Of a stretch of 64,000 nucleotides of DNA, positions 55,680 through 64,000 are shown piece by piece (the first letter of the stretch is position 1; each line of letters opens with the position of its first letter). The notes beneath the pieces are model-generated. The model was not told the DNA's origin. It made no database searches and was given only the letters and a program-made list of their open reading frames with translations. Position numbers and translations under genes: made by a program. This stretch comes from Parafenestella ontariensis (lineage: Eukaryota > Ascomycota > Dothideomycetes > Pleosporales > Cucurbitariaceae), in assembly GCA_021596325.1 (NCBI GenBank), contig JAKGDA010000006.1, forward strand, positions 1,240,001 to 1,304,000, read 5' to 3'.

Positions 55680-57238
55680 CTCACTCATCAAATCCACACC
55701 CACACCCCTCAGCGCACCCACCGCCCACCCCGGATACTTCTCCTTCTCCCCCTTGTACAGCTTCGCAAAGAAGTCTTTCACGAACTGCGGGTATCGATCT
55801 TCCATGATGGCTTCTCGTACTAGCCTCATCAGGTTGAGCTGGTAGTGCACGTTGTGCATCGTCAAGAGATGTGCGCCGGCGGTTTCTTTCGCCGTGACGT
55901 GGTAGATGTACGCGCGTGTTATGCCTAGACCGCCTTCAGAGGTGGGCCGGCAGCACGTGCATTGGCAGCCTGGCTCGATGGGGCTGAAGTCTTCCGAGTA
56001 GACTGCGTTGCGGATATTGAGGACGCCGGCGGAGGTGATTGCGTTGCCGAAACGCTGTGTCATATCAGTACACAGACTCGTTCATGCCTATGTTAGGGGA
56101 GGGGTGGTGCTTACAGCCGTTCTCGTCGGCCACACACAATCAAACATATCCGCGCCCAGCGCCACCGACACAACCAGATCCTCCGGATACCCCACGCCCA
56201 TCACATACCTTGGCTTCCCCTCCGGCAACAACCCCGTACACGTATCCACCACCCGACAATAACTCTCCTTCTCCTCCCCGCCCGACAAACCCCCAATCGC
56301 TATCCCCGGCGTATCCCTCGCGACCATTTCCGCCGTGCACTCTCGCCGCAACTCCAGATCCAATCCCCCCTGGATGATGCAGAATAGGTTTTGTCGCTCC
56401 GGGTTCGCGTGGGCGTTGATGCACCGGTCCAGCCAGCGCACCGAGCGCTCCATGGCTTCTTTCATGCGCGCGTGGTCGGGCGATGTGGTGGCGATTACGT
56501 CGTCGAGCTGCATGATTATGTCGGAGCCGATTGAGTTTTGGAGCGAGATGGAGTGCTCGGGCGTGAGGAGGAGGGGGGTTCCGTCGTGGGGGCTGAGGAA
56601 GCGGACGCCTTCTTCGGTTACTTTTGCGAGTTTGAGGAGGGAGACCATTTGGAAGCTGAAATGCAGCAGGAGCTGTTAGCTATGGCCTTGTTTCGTTGTT
56701 CGTGCGAGGGGAGAGGAGAAGGGAGTTGAGATGGGATGGGGTGGGCAGGGTGGTATTCACTCACCCACCACTATCTGCAGCACTCAGTCAGCACTGTTTT
56801 GCGCCCTTCCTAGTCTTTTGCGGTGGGAGGCAGGCACCTGTGAGGATATTATGCGGCCATGCTTGCAGCTTGTGCGCGCCGCCTATTGCGTCGAGGGTTG
56901 CTTGTCCTGGCTTGAGACCTCTCCCGAATATCAGCAGGAGAGAAACACAATTGTATTCCAGTTCTCATACAGATGATATGTATTGTTTAAACACAACCGA
57001 CAGCCCTGGTCTTCCAGCTGTTCTGGCGTAAGACCTTTCAGCGAGGCTTGTGTCGCGACGGGCATGAAGATGGGGAGGGGTACGGGGCCGTGGGGTAGGT
57101 GGAGGGTTGCGGCGCGCGCTTTGGTGACCTGTTGCAGCGCGTTAAATTTATAGGGTTGCGTGTGGGGAAGTGTAGGCGTACTGAGCATTTCCCTAGCAGC
57201 TCAAACGTGAGCGCCGAGGGCATGGGAACGGGCGCCAT
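55677..57238 (-). CDS. Queuine tRNA-ribosyltransferase catalytic subunit
   Basis: Six exons: 57238-57182, 57128-56971, 56920-56838, 56765-56774 (10 nt), 56655-56115 and 56054-55677, giving 408 residues. It exchanges guanine 34 of GUN-anticodon tRNAs for queuine, in a complex with a homologous non-catalytic subunit, at the outer mitochondrial membrane or cytosol (family knowledge). Motifs: LTDSGGFQMVS (substrate Asp), GSDIIMQLDDV, GLSGGEE, MFDCVWPTRTA (nucleophile Asp), and the zinc set CQCTCC ... H in LLTMHN. The SGG of the active-site loop is encoded by the microexon. The join TYHL-GLKPGQATLD is as in relatives. The length is usual for the eukaryotic QTRT1. Its 3' end touches a TCAA microsatellite. 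Confidence 0.92.
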
Positions 57239-57964
57239 GGTGTGTGAGGGCGAGGAAGTCGCATTGGACCGCAGAGAGATGGCATCTTGAAAATCGCTGC
57301 AGGGGTTGGAGATAAGGTGTGGTCTGTTCGCTTAGCGCCACGTCTATCTGATCAAGCCATCCCCGCCGCGTCGTGACTGCATGGCATCACTCGAATCCTT
57401 CGATTCGGCGTGCCTGAATTGATGCTCCCTCTCTACTCCACATGCTCAATTTCAGTACTTGAGACCATACGTTTGTTCAACCCCACGTGAATTTTCGTCG
57501 CCGCCGACTTTCAAACATGGGCGCAATGTCGTAGAGATTTCTTCCGTCCGCTTCTCTTCATAACATTTCTAATGGTGATGGCTTCAAGAATCTAACCGTA
57601 CAACCGTTTGGAAGCCCTAGTCCCCGGGCCTGCGCACTCATTCCACGAGATGGCGAAGTCGAAAGTTTCCTAGTTGGATTCCATGAACACGTCGTCATCT
57701 GTGAAGAACAGCTTTCGACGGGAAAAAGCACGGCTTCTCGGAACGCCCAAACCCTAGCCATTCATACCGACGACTTGACCTCTCTGATTGTACCTGGTCG
57801 GGCTTGTTACACCTCGACACGGTGCACTCCACAAAAACATGTACCGCGTACAGCATGCCCACGAAGTCTGCATGCAGCGCCTTGATGCGCATGTGATGCT
57901 TGTCCTGGAGCTTCTCCAGCGTCGCGGGGATTTGGAACCGCGTCTCCACTACGGCTAAGTAAAG
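57239..57964. other. Region upstream of the lectin-like gene, possible lost exons
   Basis: Includes the TGT promoter. From about 57565 to 57955 plus-strand frames look partly coding: ALIPRDGEVESFLVGFHEH in one, and LHKNMYRVQHAHEVC then QRLDAHVMLVLELLQRRGD in another. The second runs in frame into the lectin-like gene but is broken by a TAA at 57956-57958. Confidence 0.4.
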
Positions 57965-58420
57965 TTCCCCAAAGCCTTTACATTCGACAGCGTCACGGCC
58001 AAGGCATGCTTCATACACGTCAACGTCAAGTGTGAGAGAAGTTTCATCCGCCCCAAAGTGACCGTCAGCCACGTGACCATGGAGAAGCTCCACGTGCTGG
58101 TCGAAGTCGCCGGCAGCCTCGACTACTCGCGCATTGCCTACGCGGCGTACGAAAATAGCAACGCCGATGGCATCCACATCGAGACGTACCATCTCGACGT
58201 GCCGAGCGGCCAGCAGAGCATGAACCAGAATCACAACTGGAAGCCTGTGTATTTTGAGATTCCGCAGGGGAAGTATCGACGGCGACCGGTGGTCGCGAAT
58301 ATGATGTCTATGTTTTGGATTACTGGGGCGTGGACCTATCGGGTGGATTTGAGGTGTGCGGTTGGGAGTGGAGGGGTGGTTGTTCAGGGAAGGTCGTGGG
58401 GCTGGTACGATTTTGTGTGA
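57965..58420 (+). CDS. H-type-lectin-like domain, 5' end unclear
   Basis: The 3' exon encodes about 151 residues starting at FPKAFTFDSVTAKACFIHVN. The pattern F-x3-F ... R-x-KVTVSHVT ... SLDYSRIAYAAYEN fits the H-type lectin fold (F...F, V-x-V-x-x-VT, a late Asp and aromatic strand), known to bind carbohydrates such as GalNAc. The second half (YFEIPQGKYRRRPVVANMM, GRSWGWYDFV) may be a second related repeat. The upstream frame carries a TAA at 57956-57958, and no clear start or splice acceptor is seen except AAAG before 57965. It is either the last exon of a gene whose 5' exons I cannot resolve, or a 5'-damaged pseudogene. No signal peptide is seen. Confidence 0.45.
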   Translation, partial: FPKAFTFDSVTAKACFIHVNVKCERSFIRPKVTVSHVTMEKLHVLVEVAGSLDYSRIAYAAYENSNADGIHIETYHLDVPSGQQSMNQNHNWKPVYFEIPQGKYRRRPVVANMMSMFWITGAWTYRVDLRCAVGSGGVVVQGRSWGWYDFV

Positions 58421-59263
58421 TCTTATTTCTATTTGGATGCTGCGGCTGTGAGATGGGGTTGGTTATTTCAACAACGCTTCTATGATTTGCTCATAGCTTA
58501 GGAGGGATAGGAATTATCTTGTTCTCCTTATGTAGACTACCTGGCGGAGACATGTAGAGGTAGTTATCCCTTTCGTTCTTGCCGGTGCCGGTGCCATGGA
58601 ATCGGTATCACACTACCTTTACACCATCATTCCCGGGATATCCTCAGTCCAGCGTCTCCCTCAATGCTGTTCCGTAACTAGTATGGCAGGATACTGCGAA
58701 GATCGTAAGTTACGTTAATGACTATCGCGTATAAACGGGTTCCTACTTTATTAGATGATTTAATAGTTGATTTGTGTTCCCTGCTAACAGATGCGAGCTA
58801 CTGGAAAGGCTCCGAAAGCCGTTAGCCTGTTATGTTGTCCTATATACCTGACCAGTTGTGTTACTTAACTTGCACGCCCTGGTAAGCTGACATGCGCCTC
58901 TCTCGAATCGTAGGAGTATCCCTGTCCCCACTGCTACCCCCGCCCCACCGTCCCTCTCTCTGCACTACGAAATAGACCTATCAGACCCAGAGGTTAGTTA
59001 CACCACAACCCTGGCAGAATACGCCTTGTCAAACAGCCTGCGCTACCTCCGTCGCACTTTCCAAGATGTGGAAGCCTCTTCGTGAGATTATACCTTTACA
59101 ATGTAGCTTTGTACACTGGACTGCGCCCCACCCAAGACGTGCGCGCCAACATAAAGCAGTTGGGTATGTACACCACCTCAAATCTGACGCAGGACTCACA
59201 GTTAGCTAATCCTCGTCCACATTAAGTTGACCTTTTACGATAACCGAACGAATTGGTCTACAA
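58421..59263. other. Intergenic with one coding-like fragment
   Basis: Between about 58917 and 59084 a plus-strand frame reads LHYEIDLSDPEVSYTTTLAE and on to LRYLRRTFQDVEASS before a stop. It has a protein-like composition but no start or continuation; it may be a gene fragment. Confidence 0.35.
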
Positions 59264-60041
59264 ATGGCCTCAAGTGTCGACTCAAGCTCTTTGCGAGACA
59301 ATCGCAGCGATAGAATGTGCCACTCAAGGGTATCTTCAGAAGAGGAACGCAGCAGTCAACCCTCTACTAGCGCGCCTGCGCTCGAAGACGGAAATGATAC
59401 ACCACTTACAGCGTATACCGAACTTGCAGATCTGGCTGGTCCGGACGATAATTCAACAGGCGAGGGAGCTGTACAACCTAAAGGTCATCGACAATGCGAA
59501 AGGCACTGGAAAACACTAGCGACTATTGCCGGATTTCACTTCACCGGTCAGTCATTCATTGCACAGACACACGGAAATGTTAACTCTTAAAGCTTTGATG
59601 TGCGCCCTCGGGCATTATACCCTTGTCAGAAATTTGAACGGAAAATTTACCGACACGTCCTATCTCACACAGTCTCAAGCGTCCGCGGTCTCAATTCTAC
59701 TAGTTACAATCTTCAAGGCTGCATTGACAGCCAGTATCGGGACATGCTTCGTACAACATCTATGGCTTATTCTTCGTGGAACCCCAACTTCACTTTATGT
59801 TGTAGAGAATCTATTCGCCCTGATGGCGACTAGAGGTAACACGGAAATGGAAAGGCTGGTTCTGAAGGAAGGACGGTTTGCTATAGATGAGGTGTCAGAA
59901 GAAGTCAAGAATCTGAAGATCAGGTACGGTGAGCTGATTCATGAGAGAGTGATGGGCATAGAAGGTAGGCGGCTGGGATTTGGAACAGCGGAGGAGACAG
60001 TGTCACTCAGAAAGAGGAGACAGGGAGTAGTATGCATGTAA
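59264..60041 (+). pseudogene. Truncated fungal membrane-protein paralogue
   Basis: Exons 59264-59546 and 59593-60041 give 243 residues. A Ser/Thr-rich cytosolic N-terminus leads to HWKTLATIAGFHFTALMCAL, GHYTLVRNLNGKFTD and AVSILLVTIFKAALTASIGT, the first membrane spans of a large Pezizomycotina family with a long extracellular middle part and more spans at the end (from memory). Here VVENLFALMATRGN passes directly to a tail that looks like the usual cytosolic C-terminus (LKIRYGELIHERVMG ... GFGTAEETVSL). The middle of roughly 300 or more residues is missing, without a visible intron. It is an internal deletion product, in frame, and probably not functional as the parent protein. Its role is unknown. 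Confidence 0.5.
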
Positions 60042-60117
60042 CGAAGCTTGTAAGCCGCAAGGTGATGCTATCATATGAACTAGCGTCATCAATGTAATCG
60101 AGAAGATCGAGTATGGC

Positions 60118-61042
60118 TCAAAATAGCGAACCGTTCATGGAGTTCGCCCAAGTAGGAGGCTTGTAGTCCTCATCATCGGCATGCTCACTCCAGTACTGGT
60201 AGTGAGCAATCGCCTTGGTGATGTTGCGGACGGTCATCACACCGCCAGCCAAAATGGTGAGACCAAGTCCCGACGGCTCCGCAGTCTTCGTCACGCAATT
60301 ATACCAACTTCCCAGTGCCCATCCATCCTATACAAAACGTTCAATCGCTTTGAAGAGAGTGTCCGTCTCCTCTCCGGATGACTCAACTGAGAGGATGAAA
60401 GCGTACGCACATAGATCCGTGAGTGCTGTCATGCCGATTTGGGCCGCTTCCATGTTTTCTGGCGAGCGAAGCTTGGTGAAATTCATGGTGCCCTTAGCTG
60501 CCCAGAGCATCCAGCGGTAGACCCATCTGCTCTACGCCTGCGGGTTGTCTTCGCCAGTGGCATGCTGGCTGCTATTGAGATGATCCAGGCGATGAATCCC
60601 ACCACTGGCTTGAATCGATCCACACGGCTGCGGCATAGTTCTGTGGTAGTTGAACTGGGTTGAGCGCTGTCGGCCAGCATATGCCAGTATATATGCAGCC
60701 GATTGGCGTCCATATCGCCATACCGCATGCGATGAACATCATTCCTATATGGTAGAGTCGGACGAATGTGCCAAAGTTGGAGTAGCTGTAGATCTTCTTC
60801 TTGATCTTGTCTGCTGGATGCTCGTCCTTCCCTTTGCTGCCCGAGTCGGGTTTATTGGACTTGTTCTTCCAAGCTGGTGGCATTTGTGTGGGAACTTTGT
60901 TCATTATCATGAAGGAATTGGCGTACAAACCCATAGGAGCAGCGTTCACACGCAAGGCTGTTGAAGAACCGCTCGGATTCCTAACACCCTTCAACCTATC
61001 GCTGACTGGATTGCGCAGTTCTGAGAAGAAGCTAGATAGCAT
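60118..61042 (-). pseudogene. Four-TM membrane protein gene with a frame break
   Basis: Exons can be followed: 61042 to about 60660 (ending CWPTALNP), PVVGFIAWIISIAASMPLAK, then RWVYRWMLWAAKGTMNF to IERF, and a last exon TAEPSGLGLTILAGGVMT ... NSMNGSLF with stop at 60118. Two of the three joins have good splice signals. Between PLAKTTRR and RWVYRWMLW (60521-60550) the frames do not meet: the sequence shifts by one base with no room for an intron, and a TAG stands in the second frame. Either the gene has a frameshift or the assembly has an error. About four membrane spans (LYHIGMMFIACGMAIWTP, VVGFIAWIISIAAS, IGMTALTDLCAYAFILS, GLGLTILAGGVMT) suggest a small tetraspan protein. Family unknown. 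Confidence 0.5.
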
Positions 61043-61437
61043 AGGCACCTCGCGAAGTTTCTTGCCTCCAGAGGCGCGGTTACATCTGGGGAGCCACCGC
61101 TTATGTATTCCTCCTCTCGACCTATTATGGCCTTATTAAACTGAACGAGCGTTCGTACCGTGAATTTGACATCTTGTTCCAGCGTAGGGTCTCCGCAAGG
61201 AAGTTCAACACGACGGTCATTAATGTTAGGGACAACGAGTAAGGCACTTCAGAATTCAGGAAATATCAGCACACGTATACCCCTGTAGTTATTGAAAAGC
61301 TCATCCTGATATCACATTGAGAACTATAAACGCCTGCAAGAATATATTAGACTATAAAACCAAACACTATCTGATAAAACAATCGCAAAGGAACTGCCTA
61401 TACAAGAATCCCAGGGATCACCTCCTTCGCAATCAAT
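61043..61437. other. Gap between two minus-strand genes
   Basis: AT-richer sequence, probably the 3' region of the coiled-coil gene and the promoter of the tetraspan gene. Nothing else is seen. Confidence 0.55.
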
Positions 61438-63552
61438 CTAGCAAGTATCAACAATACCACCGCAAGGTACTGAGCCGGACTCCTCGTCACCTTCAGCTAC
61501 CTCACTGCTACTTGCCTGAAAGAAGCGCTTACTAACCGTTCGACTCCCCGAAGACCGACTGCCATGTCCGTGGAAGCGATCTTGACCATGTAGGCGATGT
61601 GCAAAACTCTCTTCCAGCTTGTCCATCTCCCGGCACTTAGCCTCGTACCTTGAAGTCGCCTCATCGCGCTCGCGGTCAGCGGCGATGCGCATGATGATAG
61701 CCTTCTCCCTCTCCTCACGAACTTCGCGGAGCATGGCGCGAAGGTTAGTGATCTCGTATTCGAAGCCACTGTTTCCCTCGTGGTACTCGGTAACCGATTC
61801 GCAGACTTCTTCGTACTTGGTCTCGCAGTCGTGGAACTTCTCGCGGAACGAGTCGCGCTCCTCTGTGATGGTTTCGATGTCGAGCTTCAGGGACACGATG
61901 CTGGTCTGAAGGCTGGTGAGCTCGATCTGTAGATCGCCGCACTTGCCGCGTGCCTCGTCACGATCGCGTTCGATGCGCTCGATGCGCTCGTGGAGAGTGT
62001 GGATTTGCTCAGTCTTCTCTTTGAGTGTCGTCTCAGTGCAACGCAGCGTCTCTTGTAGGACGAGAATTTCGCGATGGCGGTCCTCGGATTCTTTGCACTT
62101 GCCGTGGGTGTCTTTTTCGAGTTGCTTCTTTTCGATGACGAGACGGCGGTACTCCTCCGTCTTCTTGGTGATAGTCTCGCGCAACTCTGTTTGCTCAACC
62201 TCAATAACGCTCAGGTCCTCGCGTAAGGAGGTGACCTCGCCTTCGGAGTGCTCCCACTTCAGCTTCCATTTACCGCAGCGGTCTTCGGCATCTTCCCATC
62301 GGCAGTGCTCCTCTTCAAGCTCGCGCCTCAACTCCTTCACTTTTTGGTGTAGCTCCTCCTTCTCGTATTTGACCTTTGAAAGAGTCTCCTTGGTCTCATG
62401 AAGCTCGTGCTTGTTCTTCTCGATGGTCTCGGTAAGTTCGTGCTTCTTCTTCTCAAAGGACTCTGTGAGTTCCTTCACCTTGCGCTTGAGCTCCTCGTTG
62501 CGGTGGTTGCACTTTCGTAGACCATCCTCCAACTCACCCTTCTCGTGCAGCCACTCGTGCTTCTCCTTCTTGTAGACCGAGTTTGACTGTTTCAAACTGA
62601 TCACTTCCTTGTGCGTGGACTCGAACTTGGTGGAGAGCTCGGTGTGGCTGGTTTGTAGTTCGACGTATTTCAAGTCCAGGCTTTCAAGATCGCGGTGGTG
62701 TTTCTTGGCATCTTCTTCCGCGTGATGGCAGGCGTCCTTAGAGGCCACGAGCTTCAGTTGTGTCTCTTCCAAGGTCTTCTTCGTCTCCTCGTGCTCTTCC
62801 TTCAGGTACTTGTAAACATCCTTGAGCTCAGCTATCTCATGGCGGGCTTCTCCGAGTTCACAGTCTCTATCGGAGAGCTTCCTCTTGAACTCTGAGCTGC
62901 TGGAGATGGCCAGCTCGAGGTCTAATCGAAGTTTGGTGATTTCCTTCTTTCGTTCTTCGTGTTCGTGACTCTGGCTATGCTGCTCTCGCTGATGACGCTC
63001 GATAGTCTCGGTGTATTCATCAAATTGTTCATACATGCGATCCACTTTCAGGGCGTAAGATTCCCTCTCGGAGATGATCTTCATCCAGACTTCCTTCAAG
63101 GATGAGCTACGGCGTGAGATGCTGGACATGAGCTCCATCAGAGCAAGAGATTCGCTCTCAGCCTGGAAGGTGAGTTCCTTGGAGACCTCCGAGCGGTGTG
63201 ACCTCGAGAAACCGCTGCTCCTGTGTGAATGACGGCTCACACGGCGGCGCGAACTGATGAAGGAGCTGCGTAAGGATCCAGTGGGACTGGATGGGCGAAG
63301 GTGGCCGGCCTCGTGAGGAGGGTATTGAATGACGGTAACAGGTTTGGGGTGAATGAAAGGGCTTTGCATTGTGAGTCTGTCAAACTCGACTTGAGGGCTT
63401 TCAAGCTCGACCTCCGCCACGTTGACTTCGACGGAGGCGAGTTTGTTCAAGAGCCCCCTCGGTGGTATGCATGTTTGTTGTTGCCATTGTGTCGGTAAGG
63501 TTGGGGAAGAATCGACAACGGAGTCTAGAAGCAAATAGGAGGCACTGCTCAT
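61438..63552 (-). CDS. Long coiled-coil protein (704 aa)
   Basis: A single exon of 704 residues. Residues 1-140 are Ser/Pro/Arg-rich (SSFISSRRRVSRHSHRSS), typical of a disordered, phosphorylatable region. About 140-660 is almost continuous heptad-rich coiled coil (KVKELTESFEKKKHELTET, ELHQKVKELRRELEEEH). The end is Ser/Gly-rich (RFHGHGSRSSGSRTVSKRFF). There is no motor, PH or other domain that I recognise. Such proteins act as scaffolds, for example at the spindle pole, septum or cell cortex; which one cannot be said. There are internal ATGs, but the first (MSSASYLLLDSV) heads an uninterrupted frame. No other long frame competes on the same strand. Confidence 0.75.
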   Translation of the reverse strand: MSSASYLLLDSVVDSSPTLPTQWQQQTCIPPRGLLNKLASVEVNVAEVELESPQVEFDRLTMQSPFIHPKPVTVIQYPPHEAGHLRPSSPTGSLRSSFISSRRRVSRHSHRSSGFSRSHRSEVSKELTFQAESESLALMELMSSISRRSSSLKEVWMKIISERESYALKVDRMYEQFDEYTETIERHQREQHSQSHEHEERKKEITKLRLDLELAISSSSEFKRKLSDRDCELGEARHEIAELKDVYKYLKEEHEETKKTLEETQLKLVASKDACHHAEEDAKKHHRDLESLDLKYVELQTSHTELSTKFESTHKEVISLKQSNSVYKKEKHEWLHEKGELEDGLRKCNHRNEELKRKVKELTESFEKKKHELTETIEKNKHELHETKETLSKVKYEKEELHQKVKELRRELEEEHCRWEDAEDRCGKWKLKWEHSEGEVTSLREDLSVIEVEQTELRETITKKTEEYRRLVIEKKQLEKDTHGKCKESEDRHREILVLQETLRCTETTLKEKTEQIHTLHERIERIERDRDEARGKCGDLQIELTSLQTSIVSLKLDIETITEERDSFREKFHDCETKYEEVCESVTEYHEGNSGFEYEITNLRAMLREVREEREKAIIMRIAADRERDEATSRYEAKCREMDKLEESFAHRLHGQDRFHGHGSRSSGSRTVSKRFFQASSSEVAEGDEESGSVPCGGIVDTC

Positions 63553-64000
63553 CGATAGATGAAGGACTGCGAGGCATGACGGAGCACGCTGGTGAGATCG
63601 GAACTGGGGCAGGCAAAGGACCTAATCCTTTATGTATAGGACATGTGGCGAAAAGTATCTGTCACGCCCATGTTGGCTTCGACATGCAGTTCTATGCGCT
63701 CAAGTCCATAATGGTTAAGCTTTCGAAGTTGAAGATCTAGATCCTTCATTAACATAATGGCTCTGCAAGCTAGATGCTTGTATGATAGGCCTGCGTGGGG
63801 TTTGATTCATTTCTCTAAGAGCAGAGCAACAAAAAGGCCGATACCTCGACTCGGAAGCGATGGTGTATCAAACAAGCGCAAGCCATATGTACTGCTGGAA
63901 AGTTAAAAGGCGACTCCGAGTATCGATTGGGATGCCAAGCCAGCTGAGCGGCCGCACTTTCAGCTCACTGTTCGCTAGATACGAAAACGACTGAACAACA
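63553..64000. other. Window end, no gene seen
   Basis: The promoter side of the coiled-coil gene. Only short frames. Confidence 0.55.

Noticed and set aside
57695..58234. A 179-codon open frame on the minus strand
   Set aside because: It is antisense to the lectin-like gene, rich in V/H/R as expected for a shadow frame, with no domain or good start context.
1..64000. CRISPR arrays, rRNA genes, bacterial-type operons
   Set aside because: None seen. Intron structure and gene content are those of a fungal nuclear genome.

Overview
The window is nuclear DNA of a filamentous ascomycete (Pezizomycotina, most likely Dothideomycetes; this placement is inference). Genes are split by short GT-AG introns of about 42-60 nt, often with CTAAC/CTRAY-type branch sites. 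There are no operons. Several proteins are typical of moulds: an MFS exporter, a Hos3-type histone deacetylase, a class II-like haem peroxidase, DUF1774, EMC4 and a beta-adaptin.

Layout. 1-1.5 kb: 3' part of an MFS transporter. 1.6-16 kb: a dense accessory array of ten genes. Five minus-strand genes (A1-A5) form one family with a candidate Cys/His/Asp triad. Four plus-strand genes (B1-B4) are tandem MYND-like zinc-finger paralogues. One further gene of unknown function lies at 4.1 kb. A and B genes sit head to head twice (A4/B1 and A5/B2), and a 10-bp motif recurs about 100-120 bp upstream of several members. 16-23.9 kb: gene-poor, with only frame fragments and a short minisatellite, probably decayed sequence. 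23.9-25.7 kb: F-box-like protein. 26-32.3 kb: three predicted secreted proteins: a 563-residue protein resembling C-terminal extensions of large fungal GH18 chitinases, a 135-residue cysteine-containing effector-like protein, and a 545-residue cysteine-rich precursor with several Kex2-type dibasic sites. 33.7-40.7 kb: a protein with two GFA domains, a degenerate metallophosphoesterase, a secreted peroxidase and a small zinc-ribbon-like protein.

41-57 kb is the conserved housekeeping core: a kinase-fold protein without the catalytic Asp, EMC4, beta-adaptin, a large conserved fungal protein, Hos3-like HDAC, a DUF1774 membrane protein with a His-rich loop, and queuine tRNA-ribosyltransferase with a 10-nt microexon. 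57-61 kb is decayed again: an H-type-lectin-like 3' part with an upstream in-frame stop, a truncated membrane protein and a frameshifted membrane protein. 61.4-63.6 kb: a 704-residue coiled-coil protein.

The best candidate for something undescribed is the 1.6-16 kb A/B array. It pairs a possible papain-like-fold family, some members lacking catalytic residues, with MYND-like proteins that share one intron position and a common C-terminal motif. The secreted trio at 26-32 kb is the second. Exon borders were worked out by hand from frame and splice consensus; protein family names come from recognition of motifs, not from searches.
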